Assembly (NCBI GenBank): GCA_031367325.1
Contig: JANLPQ010000037.1
Coordinates: 18,515 to 82,514, forward strand
From: JAAFIP01 sp031367325
GTDB taxonomy: Bacteria > Pseudomonadota > Gammaproteobacteria > Burkholderiales > Burkholderiaceae_C
Length of the DNA stretch: 64,000 nucleotides
Reading direction: 5' to 3'
A model generated the notes under the pieces. It saw nothing but the letters and a program-made list of their open reading frames with translations. It searched no databases and was not told where the DNA came from. A program made the translations under genes and the position numbers. Of this stretch, positions 8,939-16,617 are shown piece by piece. Position 1 is the stretch's first letter, and every line of letters begins with the position of its first letter.

Positions 8939-10621
8939 ATGTCAGAATCTTTTGCAGCCCTTTTTGAAGAATCCCTAACGCGCTCGGAAATGCGCGCTGG
9001 TGAGGTCATTACCGCCGAAGTGGTGCGTATGGACCACAACCACGTTGTCGTCAACGCTGGCCTCAAGTCTGAGGCCTTCATCGACATCGCCGAGTTTAAA
9101 AACGACCAAGGCGAGTTAGAAGTCAAAGTAGGCGATTTCGTCTCTGTGGCTATCGGTTCTATCGAAAACGGCTACGGCGACACCATTTTGTCGCGCGACA
9201 CCGCCAAGCGTTTGGCTAGCTGGATGAGCCTGGAAAAAGCGCTCGAATCCGGCGAGTTTGTCTCTGGCCAGACCAGCGGCAAAGTCAAGGGCGGCCTGAT
9301 GGTCATGGTCAACGGTATCCGCGCTTTCTTGCCCGGTTCGTTGATCGAAGCCCGTCCGCTGAAAGACTTGTCTCCGTATGAGAACAAGACTTTGGAATTC
9401 AAAGTGATCAAGCTGGACCGCAAGCGTAACAACGTTGTGTTGTCTCACCGCGCTGTGCGCGAAGCCAGCATGGGCGAAGAACGCGCCAAGCTGATGACCA
9501 CCCTCAAAGAAGGCTCGGTCGTGCAAGGTATCGTCAAAAACATCACCGAATACGGCGCATTCGTCGACTTGGGCGGTGTGGACGGCTTGCTGCACATCAC
9601 CGACATGGCATGGCGCCGTGTCCGTCACCCATCTGAAGTGGTGACCCCAGGCCAAGAGATTACTGCCAAGATTTTGAAGTTCGACACCGAGAAAAACCGT
9701 GTCTCTTTGGGTCTGAAGCAAATGGGCGACGACCCATGGATGGGCGTGAACCGCCGCTACCCCACGTCTACCCGCATGTTCGGCAAGATCACCAACATCG
9801 CCGATTACGGCGCATTTGTGGAAATCGAACCCGGCATCGAAGGTTTGGTGCACGTGTCAGAGATGGACTGGACCAACAAGAACGTCGCGCCTAACAAGCT
9901 GGTGACCTTGGGCCAGGAAGTTGAAGTCATGGTTCTGGAAATCGACGAAGACAAGCGCCGCATTTCCCTGGGCATGAAGCAGTGCAAGGCCAACCCATGG
10001 CAAGAATTTGCAGCACAAACCAAGCGCGGCGACCGTGTTAAAGGCCCCATCAAGTCGATCACCGACTTTGGCGTGTTTGTTGGCCTGGCCGCTGGCATCG
10101 ACGGTTTGGTGCATTTGTCTGACTTGTCTTGGAACGAGACCGGCGAAGTTGCCGTGCGCGAGTTCAAGAAGGGCCAAGAAGTTGAAGCCATTGTGTTGGC
10201 AGTCGATGTCGACCGCGAGCGCATCAGCTTGGGTATCAAGCAGCTGGACAGCGACCCGTTCACCACCTTCACCTCGATCAACGACAAAGGCTCTATCGTT
10301 ACCGGTAAAGTCAAAACCGTGGATGCTAAGGGCGCTGAAATCGACCTGGGCGAAGAAATCTTGGGCTACCTGCGCGCCAGCGAGATCAGCCGCGACCGCG
10401 TGGAAGACGCACGCAACGTGCTCAAAGAAGGCGACGAAGTCACCGCAGTGATTGTCAACATCGACCGCAAGACCCGCAACATCCAGTTGTCGGTCAAGTC
10501 CAAGGACCAAGCTGACCAGAGCGAGGCCATGGCTAGCCTGTCACAGCAGTCTTCTAAAGAGAATGCCGGTACGACCAGCTTGGGCGCTTTGTTGCGTGCT
10601 AAGTTGGATAACAACGGCTAA
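8939..10621 (+). CDS. rpsA: 30S ribosomal protein S1
   Basis: Largest 30S ribosomal protein, which binds mRNA and promotes initiation on structured messages. The 560-residue product has six S1 RNA-binding repeats, close to the E. coli length of 557. The last four show the recurrent pattern G.(V/I)..I.(E/D)(Y/F)G(A/V)FV.L..G..GL(V/L)H(V/L/I)(S/T)(D/E)(M/L). The frame extends upstream to a TTG at 8888, but the ATG at 8939 has AGGA seven bases upstream and gives the usual MSESFAALFEESL start. ihfB follows after 89 bases, as is conserved in proteobacteria. Confidence 0.97.
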   Translation: MSESFAALFEESLTRSEMRAGEVITAEVVRMDHNHVVVNAGLKSEAFIDIAEFKNDQGELEVKVGDFVSVAIGSIENGYGDTILSRDTAKRLASWMSLEKALESGEFVSGQTSGKVKGGLMVMVNGIRAFLPGSLIEARPLKDLSPYENKTLEFKVIKLDRKRNNVVLSHRAVREASMGEERAKLMTTLKEGSVVQGIVKNITEYGAFVDLGGVDGLLHITDMAWRRVRHPSEVVTPGQEITAKILKFDTEKNRVSLGLKQMGDDPWMGVNRRYPTSTRMFGKITNIADYGAFVEIEPGIEGLVHVSEMDWTNKNVAPNKLVTLGQEVEVMVLEIDEDKRRISLGMKQCKANPWQEFAAQTKRGDRVKGPIKSITDFGVFVGLAAGIDGLVHLSDLSWNETGEVAVREFKKGQEVEAIVLAVDVDRERISLGIKQLDSDPFTTFTSINDKGSIVTGKVKTVDAKGAEIDLGEEILGYLRASEISRDRVEDARNVLKEGDEVTAVIVNIDRKTRNIQLSVKSKDQADQSEAMASLSQQSSKENAGTTSLGALLRAKLDNNG

Positions 10622-10648
10622 GACGAAGAAGAGCTAATCAGTGCGAAG

Positions 10649-10690
10649 ACAGAGCAACCGTCCGCCTAACGGCGCTGTCGGTTGGTCTGT
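10649..10690 (+). other. Nested hairpin between rpsA and ihfB
   Basis: Arms 10649-10660 and 10679-10690 pair over 12 positions with one mismatch. Inside, CGCC and GGCG (around a TAAC loop) make a second perfect stem. There is no following T tract, so it is not a typical terminator; it may be an RNA processing or translation-control structure in the ihfB leader. Confidence 0.45.
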
Positions 10691-10710
10691 CCCGCGCAGA
10701 AAAGTGACTC

Positions 10711-11022
10711 ATGACTCGTTCTGACCTAGTAGAAGCCTTGGCTTCGCAATTCCACCAGCTTACCCAGCGTGATGCCGAATTCGCCGTAAAGACGATTTTG
10801 GACGCGATGGGTGACGCGCTGGTGCGCGGCCACAGGATCGAAATACGTGGTTTTGGCAGTTTTTCGGTCAATCGCCGGCCTCCCCGCGTGGGGCGCAATC
10901 CCCGCACAGGCGAGTCGGTAACCATACCAGAGAAGCGCGTACCCCACTTTAAGCCGGGCAAAGCCTTGCGCGAAGCGGTAGACGCTAAAACCGAGGCGCT
11001 GCGCGCCAGCAATAAACTGTGA
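10711..11022 (+). CDS. ihfB: Integration host factor subunit beta
   Basis: Small nucleoid protein that, with IHF alpha, binds and sharply bends DNA in promoters, replication origins and recombination sites. The 103 residues match the HU/IHF fold throughout: MTRSDLVEALA at the N-terminus, IEIRGFGSFSV, the DNA-intercalating loop GRNPRTGE with its key Pro, and VPHFKPGKALREAV. The position directly after rpsA and before lapA is the standard arrangement and supports beta rather than alpha. Confidence 0.95.
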   Translation: MTRSDLVEALASQFHQLTQRDAEFAVKTILDAMGDALVRGHRIEIRGFGSFSVNRRPPRVGRNPRTGESVTIPEKRVPHFKPGKALREAVDAKTEALRASNKL

Positions 11023-11104
11023 CCTGCTGCGGTTTCGCAGCAAGCACTGCTACAGTGTCGATAGAATCTGACCTATACCTTTCTATTGCACGGCATTAAA
11101 GACC

Positions 11105-11395
11105 ATGACAAACTTGCTATGGCTGCTTCGGTGGATACTGAAAGCAGCCATTTTTTTTACTCTTTTCGCCTTCGCGCTGAATAACCAGCACGAGGTGGTA
11201 GCGCACTTCTTTTTTGGCAATGTGTGGCGCACGCCGCTGATTGTGGTGGTGTTGATTGCTTTCACAGGCGGCTTGGTAGTAGGCGTGCTGGGCATGGTGC
11301 CACGCTGGTGGCGCCAGCGCCGCAAAGTGCGTACCCTCAAAGCGCAGCGTGGTGATACCGCTAGTACCCAGATGGGTGACAGCACCCAGATGTAG
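11105..11395 (+). CDS. lapA: LapA-family inner-membrane protein
   Basis: A 96-residue protein (DUF1049/YciS type) with two membrane segments (about residues 8-26 and 42-66) and a basic cytoplasmic tail rich in Arg/Lys. LapA partners LapB at the inner membrane in LPS assembly and LpxC control in enterobacteria; that role is assumed here from family and position. The ATG has no strong ribosome-binding site. lapB starts 46 bases downstream. Confidence 0.85.
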   Translation: MTNLLWLLRWILKAAIFFTLFAFALNNQHEVVAHFFFGNVWRTPLIVVVLIAFTGGLVVGVLGMVPRWWRQRRKVRTLKAQRGDTASTQMGDSTQM

Positions 11396-11441
11396 CAGCA
11401 CGCCCACAACCAAATAACCTAGCGCAAACTTACCTTTACTT

Positions 11442-12629
11442 ATGGATATCGACGTTACTTGGCTGCTCCTGGGCTTGCCCTTGGCTTTTGTTTTGGGCTG
11501 GGCTGCCTCGCGAACCGATTTTCGCCAGTTGCGTATCGAAAATAAACGCTCGCCCAAGGCCTACTTCAAGGGCCTGAACTATCTGCTTAACGACCAGCAA
11601 GACTTGGCGATTGACGCCTTTATCGAAGCCGTACAAAGTGACCCCGATACGTCCGAGCTGCACTTTGCACTAGGCAACCTTTTCCGCAGGCGGGGCGATT
11701 ATGACCGTGCAGTGCGCGTGCATGAGCATTTGCTCTCGCGCGGCGACTTAAATCAAGACGAACGCGACCGTGCGCAAAACGCCTTGTCGTTAGATTTTCT
11801 GAAAGCAGGTTTGCTCGACCGCGCAGAAGATGCGCTGTCTAAACTAGAAGGCACCCGCTTCGAGTCCCAAGCACGCTTGGCGCGCCTGCCTATTTACGAG
11901 CGCACACGCGACTGGCTGCAAGCAGCGCGCATTGCCGAGCAGTTGCAGGCCGCAGGCCAGGGCGACTTTAGCGCGCGTATTGCGCACTACCTGTGCGAGC
12001 AAGCTGCGCCATTGGCGCAAGCCAGCGATAAGCCAAGCAACGACGCTGCGAATGATCTGCTACAGCGCGCTATTGTTAAAGCACCCCAAGCCAGCAGGGC
12101 ACGCATTATGTTGTCCCAGTTGCTTACCACCCAGGGCATGCACGAAGCAGCTTACGCCACGCTCAAAAATGTATTGGAAGCATCTCCTGCAGCCACGCCA
12201 CTCATAGCACATAATTTACAGACACTAGCGATACAGTGCCATCTAGCGCCGCAGGCTTTGGCGTTATTGCAAGCCCACTACGCACAGTCGCAATCTATCG
12301 ACGTACTAGAAGCCATCATTGCGCTACAAACCTACGTCAGCAGCCAAAGCGGTGCAGTGCCAGGACCACAAGATGACGCACGCCAGCTGTATGCCAAGCA
12401 CCTTGAAAAAGAGCCCTCACTGGCTGTAGCAACGCGCTGGCTGGCTGGCGAAAAACTGCAGCACGAGGAATTTCATCCGCAAATACAGCGTGCGCTGGAC
12501 AAAGCCGTGAAGCCCTTGCTGCAATACCGCTGCGCTGCCTGCGGCTTTACAGCGCAACGCCACTTTTGGCAGTGCCCCGGCTGCCAAACTTGGGACAGCT
12601 ACCCTGCAAAACGGGTAGAGGAACTGTAA
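11442..12629 (+). CDS. lapB: LPS assembly/regulation protein LapB
   Basis: A 395-residue protein with one N-terminal membrane anchor (about residues 5-22), a long array of TPR helices (about 36-350; for example ELHFALGNLFRRRGDYDRAV), and a C-terminal rubredoxin-like metal knuckle (CAACGF...WQCPGC, about residues 366-382) expected to bind a metal ion. In E. coli LapB promotes FtsH-mediated turnover of LpxC and so balances LPS with phospholipid. It lies between lapA and the heptose kinase gene, consistent with an envelope-LPS operon; rfaE1 starts eight bases after its stop. Confidence 0.93.
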   Translation: MDIDVTWLLLGLPLAFVLGWAASRTDFRQLRIENKRSPKAYFKGLNYLLNDQQDLAIDAFIEAVQSDPDTSELHFALGNLFRRRGDYDRAVRVHEHLLSRGDLNQDERDRAQNALSLDFLKAGLLDRAEDALSKLEGTRFESQARLARLPIYERTRDWLQAARIAEQLQAAGQGDFSARIAHYLCEQAAPLAQASDKPSNDAANDLLQRAIVKAPQASRARIMLSQLLTTQGMHEAAYATLKNVLEASPAATPLIAHNLQTLAIQCHLAPQALALLQAHYAQSQSIDVLEAIIALQTYVSSQSGAVPGPQDDARQLYAKHLEKEPSLAVATRWLAGEKLQHEEFHPQIQRALDKAVKPLLQYRCAACGFTAQRHFWQCPGCQTWDSYPAKRVEEL

Positions 12630-12636
12630 GCACACC

Positions 12637-13569
12637 ATGACCACGCCTACACAAGACCAACTTGCCGCCGCAAAAGTTTTAGTGGTGGGCGACGCCATGC
12701 TTGACCGCTACTGGTACGGCGCGGTCGAGCGCATCAGCCCCGAAGCCCCCGTACCCGTAGTACGCGTTACCCGCGAGGAAGAGCGCATTGGCGCTGCCGC
12801 CAACGTAGCCTACAACGCCGTGTGCCTAGGCGCACAAGCCAGCTTTGTCGGCGTGGTGGGCGACGACGAGCCCGGCCGCAAGCTAGAAGCGCTGATGCAA
12901 GCCAGCCGCATCGCCACCCACTTGTCGCGCGACAGCGGCCTGCAAACTACCGTCAAATTGCGCGTGATTGGCCGCGCCCAGCAATTGCTGCGTCTAGACT
13001 TTGAAAACACGCCCGACCACGACGTGCTGGCCGCGCAAACCGGCACCTTTACGCAGCTGCTGCCCGGGCATAGCGCTGTGTTATTTTCAGACTACGCCAA
13101 AGGCGGGCTAGCCCACGTATCGGCCATGATTGACCTGGCACGTAAAGCAGGCAAGCCCGTACTGGTGGACCCCAAAGGCAGCGACTACGCCCGCTACAAA
13201 AACGCCACCGTGATCACGCCCAACCGTGCAGAGCTGCAGCAAGTGATCGGTAGCTGGAGTAATGAAGACGAGCTGCGCACCAAAGTGCAAAATTTGCGCA
13301 CATCGCTGAACCTTGATGCGTTGCTGTTCACCCGCAGCGAGGACGGCATGAGCCTGTACGACGCTGATGGCGAGCTGCATGTCAAAGCGCAAGCGCGCGA
13401 GGTGTTTGATGTGACAGGCGCAGGCGACACGGTGATCGCCACCCTCGCCTCGCTGGTGGCCGCAGGCTTAAGTTTGCGCGACGCGATGCCGCATGCCAAC
13501 CGCGCTGGCGGTATCGTGGTGGGCAAATTTGGCACGGCAACCGTGTCGTATGCCGAATTGTTTAGCTAA
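12637..13569 (+). CDS. rfaE1: D-glycero-beta-D-manno-heptose-7-phosphate kinase
   Basis: Makes heptose 1,7-bisphosphate in ADP-heptose synthesis for the LPS inner core. The 310-residue protein is a PfkB/ribokinase-family kinase with GDAMLDRYWYG, the anion-hole/catalytic motif DVTGAGDTVIATLA and NRAGGIVVGKFGT near the end. The adenylyltransferase domain found in E. coli HldE is absent, so this is the stand-alone kinase (HldA/RfaE domain I) as in other betaproteobacteria. It follows lapB closely and precedes hldD. Confidence 0.94.
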   Translation: MTTPTQDQLAAAKVLVVGDAMLDRYWYGAVERISPEAPVPVVRVTREEERIGAAANVAYNAVCLGAQASFVGVVGDDEPGRKLEALMQASRIATHLSRDSGLQTTVKLRVIGRAQQLLRLDFENTPDHDVLAAQTGTFTQLLPGHSAVLFSDYAKGGLAHVSAMIDLARKAGKPVLVDPKGSDYARYKNATVITPNRAELQQVIGSWSNEDELRTKVQNLRTSLNLDALLFTRSEDGMSLYDADGELHVKAQAREVFDVTGAGDTVIATLASLVAAGLSLRDAMPHANRAGGIVVGKFGTATVSYAELFS

Positions 13570-13607
13570 GCTGGCATTTAGCCCAAGTAAATACTAGAAA
13601 GTTGGCT

Positions 13608-14585
13608 ATGAAAATAATAGTTACCGGTGCAGCAGGTTTTATCGGCAGCAACATCATTGCCGGGCTGAATGCGCGGGGCATCAGCAACATTATTGCGGTG
13701 GACGAGCTAACGCAGGGCGATAAATTTTGCAATTTGGCCGACTTGCAGATTGCCGACTATGTGGATGCGGATGATTTTTATCTGAATTTTGCAGAAGGCC
13801 ATTACGGTGAAGTAGACGCCATATTCCACGAAGGCGCATGCAGCGACACGATGGAGCACAACGGCAAATACATGATGGACAACAACTACGAGGTAACCAA
13901 GCAGTTGTTTACCGCCTGCCAAGCGCAGGGCACTCGATTGTTGTACGCATCGTCTGCTGCAACGTACGGTGGTAGCGACACCTTCAAAGAGTCGCCTGAA
14001 TTTGAAAAGCCGCTTAACGTGTATGGCTACAGCAAGCTACTGTTTGACCAGTACGCCCGACGTGCCTTGGGTAGCAAGCTAGAAAACGCTAAAACCCAAG
14101 TAGTGGGATTCAGATATTTCAACGTCTACGGCCCACGCGAGCAGCACAAAGGCCGCATGGCCAGCGTAGCGTTTCACCAGTTTCACCAGTTTAATCAAGA
14201 AGGCAAGGTCAAGCTGTTTGGCGAATACGGCGGCTACGGCCCGGGTGCGCAGATGCGCGACTTTATATCGGTAGACGATGTGGTGGCGGTGAACCTGTGG
14301 TTTCTGGACCATCCTGCGCAATCGGGTATTTTTAACCTGGGCACAGGCCGTGCGCAGCCGTTTAACGATGTGGCGCACGCCGTAGTGAACGCTCTACAGC
14401 CCCAGTCAGTTGCCCAAAACGCTATTGAATACATTGCCTTCCCCGACGCGTTGCGCGGCAAGTACCAAAGCTACACGCAAGCCGACATCACTGCCCTGCG
14501 CGCTGTAGGCTGCGACCATGCGTTTGCTGATGTGCAAACGGGTGTAAGTCGCTATATGCACTGGTTGAAAAAGCAGGCAGCTTAA
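13608..14585 (+). CDS. hldD: ADP-L-glycero-D-manno-heptose 6-epimerase
   Basis: Final step of ADP-heptose synthesis, inverting C6 of the nucleotide sugar. The 325-residue short-chain dehydrogenase-type protein has the dinucleotide motif VTGAAGFIGSNI, the catalytic YGYSKLLFDQ (Y-x3-K) and the family motif FRYFNVYGPREQHKGRMASV. The frame opens with a TTG at 13602; the ATG at 13608 gives the expected MKIIVTGAAGFIG start. It ends the long core block; a repeat-rich gene-free region follows. Confidence 0.96.
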   Translation: MKIIVTGAAGFIGSNIIAGLNARGISNIIAVDELTQGDKFCNLADLQIADYVDADDFYLNFAEGHYGEVDAIFHEGACSDTMEHNGKYMMDNNYEVTKQLFTACQAQGTRLLYASSAATYGGSDTFKESPEFEKPLNVYGYSKLLFDQYARRALGSKLENAKTQVVGFRYFNVYGPREQHKGRMASVAFHQFHQFNQEGKVKLFGEYGGYGPGAQMRDFISVDDVVAVNLWFLDHPAQSGIFNLGTGRAQPFNDVAHAVVNALQPQSVAQNAIEYIAFPDALRGKYQSYTQADITALRAVGCDHAFADVQTGVSRYMHWLKKQAA

Positions 14586-14640
14586 AAAATTCGTATAGGT
14601 TGCTTATTCGGGAGTTAGTTATTGCGTTAACGTCTGCGTG

Positions 14641-14702
14641 GCTTTGAGTTGGTCGCTAGGCTAAGCGTACACGCTGGGGAACCCGACGCGTCACATGGCT
14701 CT
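14641..14702 (+). repeat. Dispersed repeat shared with window end
   Basis: Two blocks, CTTTGAGTTGGTC...GGCTAA (14642-14663) and GAACCCGACGCGTCACATGG (14679-14698), recur at 63820-63842 and 63977-63996. The spacer is 15 bases here and over 130 bases in the other copy. Confidence 0.6.
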
Positions 14703-14750
14703 TTGCTTGGTTTGAACAGCCCGTGCTTCGGTTGGGTTATTGGGATGGTC

Positions 14751-14812
14751 AATACTATCAATTGCATAGCTGCTTGAGCAGTATCTGCGGCCTACAACGG
14801 CTAAAACACTCT
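14751..14812 (+). repeat. Palindromic repeat copy, hldD-waaA intergenic
   Basis: Core ATAGCTGCTTGAGCAG at 14766-14781, preceded by ACTATCAATTGC and followed by a CGGCCTACAACGGCTAAAA tail of the first subtype. Confidence 0.85.
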
Positions 14813-14865
14813 GAAAACAGGCCTCAGAATACGTTTGGCGTGCCTTCAACGCCTGTTCTGTGCAC

Positions 14866-14959
14866 GCCTTGGCACTTGGCGTGAACAGCTGTGCGGCTGT
14901 CCTCCGCCCTGCGGGCTCCCCCTTTATGCCGCTGCGCTGTTCACACCAAGCGCCAAGGC
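14866..14959 (-). ncRNA. Structured element A, possible RNA (sense on minus)
   Basis: A 94-base inverted structure. The outer arms (14866-14889 and 14936-14959) pair over about 24 positions with two mismatches; read on the minus strand both mismatches are G-U pairs. Inside, a GCGGC:GCCGC stem and two unpaired tracts (ATAAAGGG and GGAGGACA) surround a small GCCC/GGGC hairpin. The inner parts match element B at 15011 while the outer and inner stems differ in sequence, the pattern expected of a conserved RNA fold. It could instead be a mobile palindrome of the MITE or REP type. Orientation is an inference. Confidence 0.45.
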
Positions 14960-15010
14960 TGCGTACTGGCTAAGTGCGAATACAGCGGTGGATTACCTAC
15001 CAAGGTCACT

Positions 15011-15117
15011 GGAGCTGGCAGGCGGTGTACTCAGCGCAGCGGCATAAAGGGACAGGAGGCGGCCCCAGGCCGCCACGGAGGACAGCCGCGCAGCTGAGTA
15101 CGCCGCCTGCCAGCTCC
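15011..15117 (+). ncRNA. Structured element B, possible RNA (sense on plus)
   Basis: A 107-base inverted structure. The outer arms (15011-15035 and 15093-15117) pair over 25 positions with one mismatch, a U-G pair when read on the plus strand. Moving inward: internal loop GCA/GCA, stem GCGGC:GCCGC, conserved ATAAAGGG opposite GGAGGACA, then a strong GGCGGCC/GGCCGCC hairpin. It shares the core with element A in opposite orientation, with 51 bases between them. I cannot match it to a named RNA family from memory. Confidence 0.45.
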
Positions 15118-15204
15118 CGTACAAAAGTAGCAACCCTCAAGCCAAGCAATCCCGCACCATCGCCGCAGCTCACAGTACAGCAACACTAATCTTCGGTCCG
15201 AGCT

Positions 15205-16617
15205 TTAACCGAGCACTCGCTCCACTGCAGCAGCCATGCGCTGTGCTGCGCCGCGTGAGCTGGCTAGCCAGTGCTGTCCGGCTTGCTGCTTGGCGGCATG
15301 TTGCTTTGCATCGGTGGCCAGTTGCAGCGCAGCTTGTAGTCCGCGGGCCATATCGGCAACTCGCACTGCGGCGCCTTGCTCTACAGCACTGGCGGCAGCA
15401 TCGGCAAAATTAAAAGTGTGCGGGCCTACAACGATGGGGCAAGCTGCAGCAATGCCTTCAATTAAGTTTTGCCCGCCTAGTGGCGCAAAGCTGCCGCCTA
15501 GCAGGGCGCTGTGCGACAAGCTGTAGTACAGCGCCATCTCACCTAGCGAATCCCCTAGCCACACCTGCACTGGTGTAGCTGGTGTAGCTGGTAATACCTC
15601 TATAGCTAGCGCTGACACTGCAGCCGACCCAGCGTTGTTTTCGTGGGCCTTCTCAGTTGCATTGTCGACGCCGCTTTTTGTAGCCCACTGTGTACCCCAC
15701 TTCGAGCGGCGCGATACGCTAAAACCGGCTTGCGCAATCAGCGCCGCCACTTCATCAAAGCGCTGTGGGTGGCGCGGTACTATCAGCCATTGCACACTAG
15801 ACGCTATATTTTGCATAGCTGCTTGAGCAGGTTCTACGGCCTGTAAGGCCGAAATGGCTTGTAAAAATAGGGCTTCTTCACCCTCGCGGCTGCTGGCCAG
15901 CATGATGACTGGGCGGTGACTAGCCTGCTGCCACGCAAGGCCCTGCGCCACTTGCGCAGCGTCTAGCGCGATGTCGTACTTCAAATTGCCTTGCACGCTG
16001 ATGTGCTGTGCGCCGATGGTGGCCAAGCGCTGTGCGTCAGCCTCGGTTTGCGCCCACACCTGCGCGAGCGATGCGTAGGCTGGGCGCGCCAACCAGGCCA
16101 CGCGCTGCGCGCTGCGCAGTGATTTAACGTTGAGCCGCGCGTTGGCCAATACCAGCGGTACCCGCGCACGCTGGGCCTGTGCGCACAGGCTGGGCCATAT
16201 CTCTGTCTCCATCAAGATGCCGATGTGCGGTTTAAAGTGTTGCAAAAAACGCTGCGTGGCACCCAGGGTGTCCCATGGCAACCACACCTGCACGTCGCCC
16301 GGCTGCAGCAGCTTGGCGCCCTCTGCACGGCCCGTGGCGGTGCTGTGGGTGAGCAGCAGGCGCATGCCGGGCAGCTGGCTGCGCAGCTGTGCTAGCAAAA
16401 TGGCGGCGGCACGCGTTTCGCCTAGCGACACGGCATGTAGCCACACCACTGGGGTGCCCTGGCCCGGTTGTGCAGCGTGTATGTAGTAGCCAAAGCGCTC
16501 TGCCATGTGCTGGGCATAGGCAGGCTCGGCCTTAGCGCGGCGTGCCAGCTTGGCGCGCAGCACGGGCTGCAGCAGCCACATAAGTGTGCTGTACGCAGCC
16601 AACAGCAGGCTATGCAT
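15205..16617 (-). CDS. waaA: 3-deoxy-D-manno-octulosonic acid (Kdo) transferase
   Basis: Transfers Kdo from CMP-Kdo to lipid IVA at the inner membrane, the first step of LPS core assembly. The 470-residue GT30 protein has an N-terminal anchor, the catalytic Glu in WLHAVSLGETRAA, the METEIWPSL motif and a C-terminal EPIAACPIVVGPHTFNF-like donor site (seen as GIAAACPIVVGPHTFNF). It is longer than usual because of two additions: a palindromic-repeat-encoded stretch (EPAQAAMQNIAS) and a low-complexity segment (about residues 320-350, with a VLPATPATP tail). Its start overlaps the 3' end of waaC by eight bases, so the two are probably coupled. Confidence 0.94.
   Translation of the reverse strand: MHSLLLAAYSTLMWLLQPVLRAKLARRAKAEPAYAQHMAERFGYYIHAAQPGQGTPVVWLHAVSLGETRAAAILLAQLRSQLPGMRLLLTHSTATGRAEGAKLLQPGDVQVWLPWDTLGATQRFLQHFKPHIGILMETEIWPSLCAQAQRARVPLVLANARLNVKSLRSAQRVAWLARPAYASLAQVWAQTEADAQRLATIGAQHISVQGNLKYDIALDAAQVAQGLAWQQASHRPVIMLASSREGEEALFLQAISALQAVEPAQAAMQNIASSVQWLIVPRHPQRFDEVAALIAQAGFSVSRRSKWGTQWATKSGVDNATEKAHENNAGSAAVSALAIEVLPATPATPVQVWLGDSLGEMALYYSLSHSALLGGSFAPLGGQNLIEGIAAACPIVVGPHTFNFADAAASAVEQGAAVRVADMARGLQAALQLATDAKQHAAKQQAGQHWLASSRGAAQRMAAAVERVLG
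15801..15856 (+). repeat. Palindromic repeat copy inside waaA
   Basis: Core ATAGCTGCTTGAGCAG at 15815-15830 with a first-subtype tail (GTTCTACGGCCTGTAAGGCC). It lies within waaA, is read on the opposite strand, keeps the frame open and encodes AVEPAQAAMQNIA. Confidence 0.85.

Larger units (their letters stand above)
14586..15204. other. Gene-free repeat island between hldD and waaA
   Basis: About 620 bases with no credible protein gene. It holds, in order: part of a dispersed repeat also found at the right end of the window (14641-14702), a palindromic repeat copy (14751-14812), and two large structured elements (14866-14959 and 15011-15117). The short reading frames here are by-products of the inverted repeats. 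Confidence 0.75.

Noticed and set aside
9116..9853. A 245-codon minus-strand frame antisense to rpsA
   Set aside because: It is an opposite-strand by-product of strong codon bias in rpsA.
14866..15117. Structured elements as integron attC sites
   Set aside because: No GTTRRRY/RYYYAAC core sites are present and no integrase or gene cassette is nearby.
14835..15189. Several 60-70 codon open frames in the hldD-waaA gap
   Set aside because: They run through inverted repeats in both directions, have no ribosome-binding sites and no protein-like composition.
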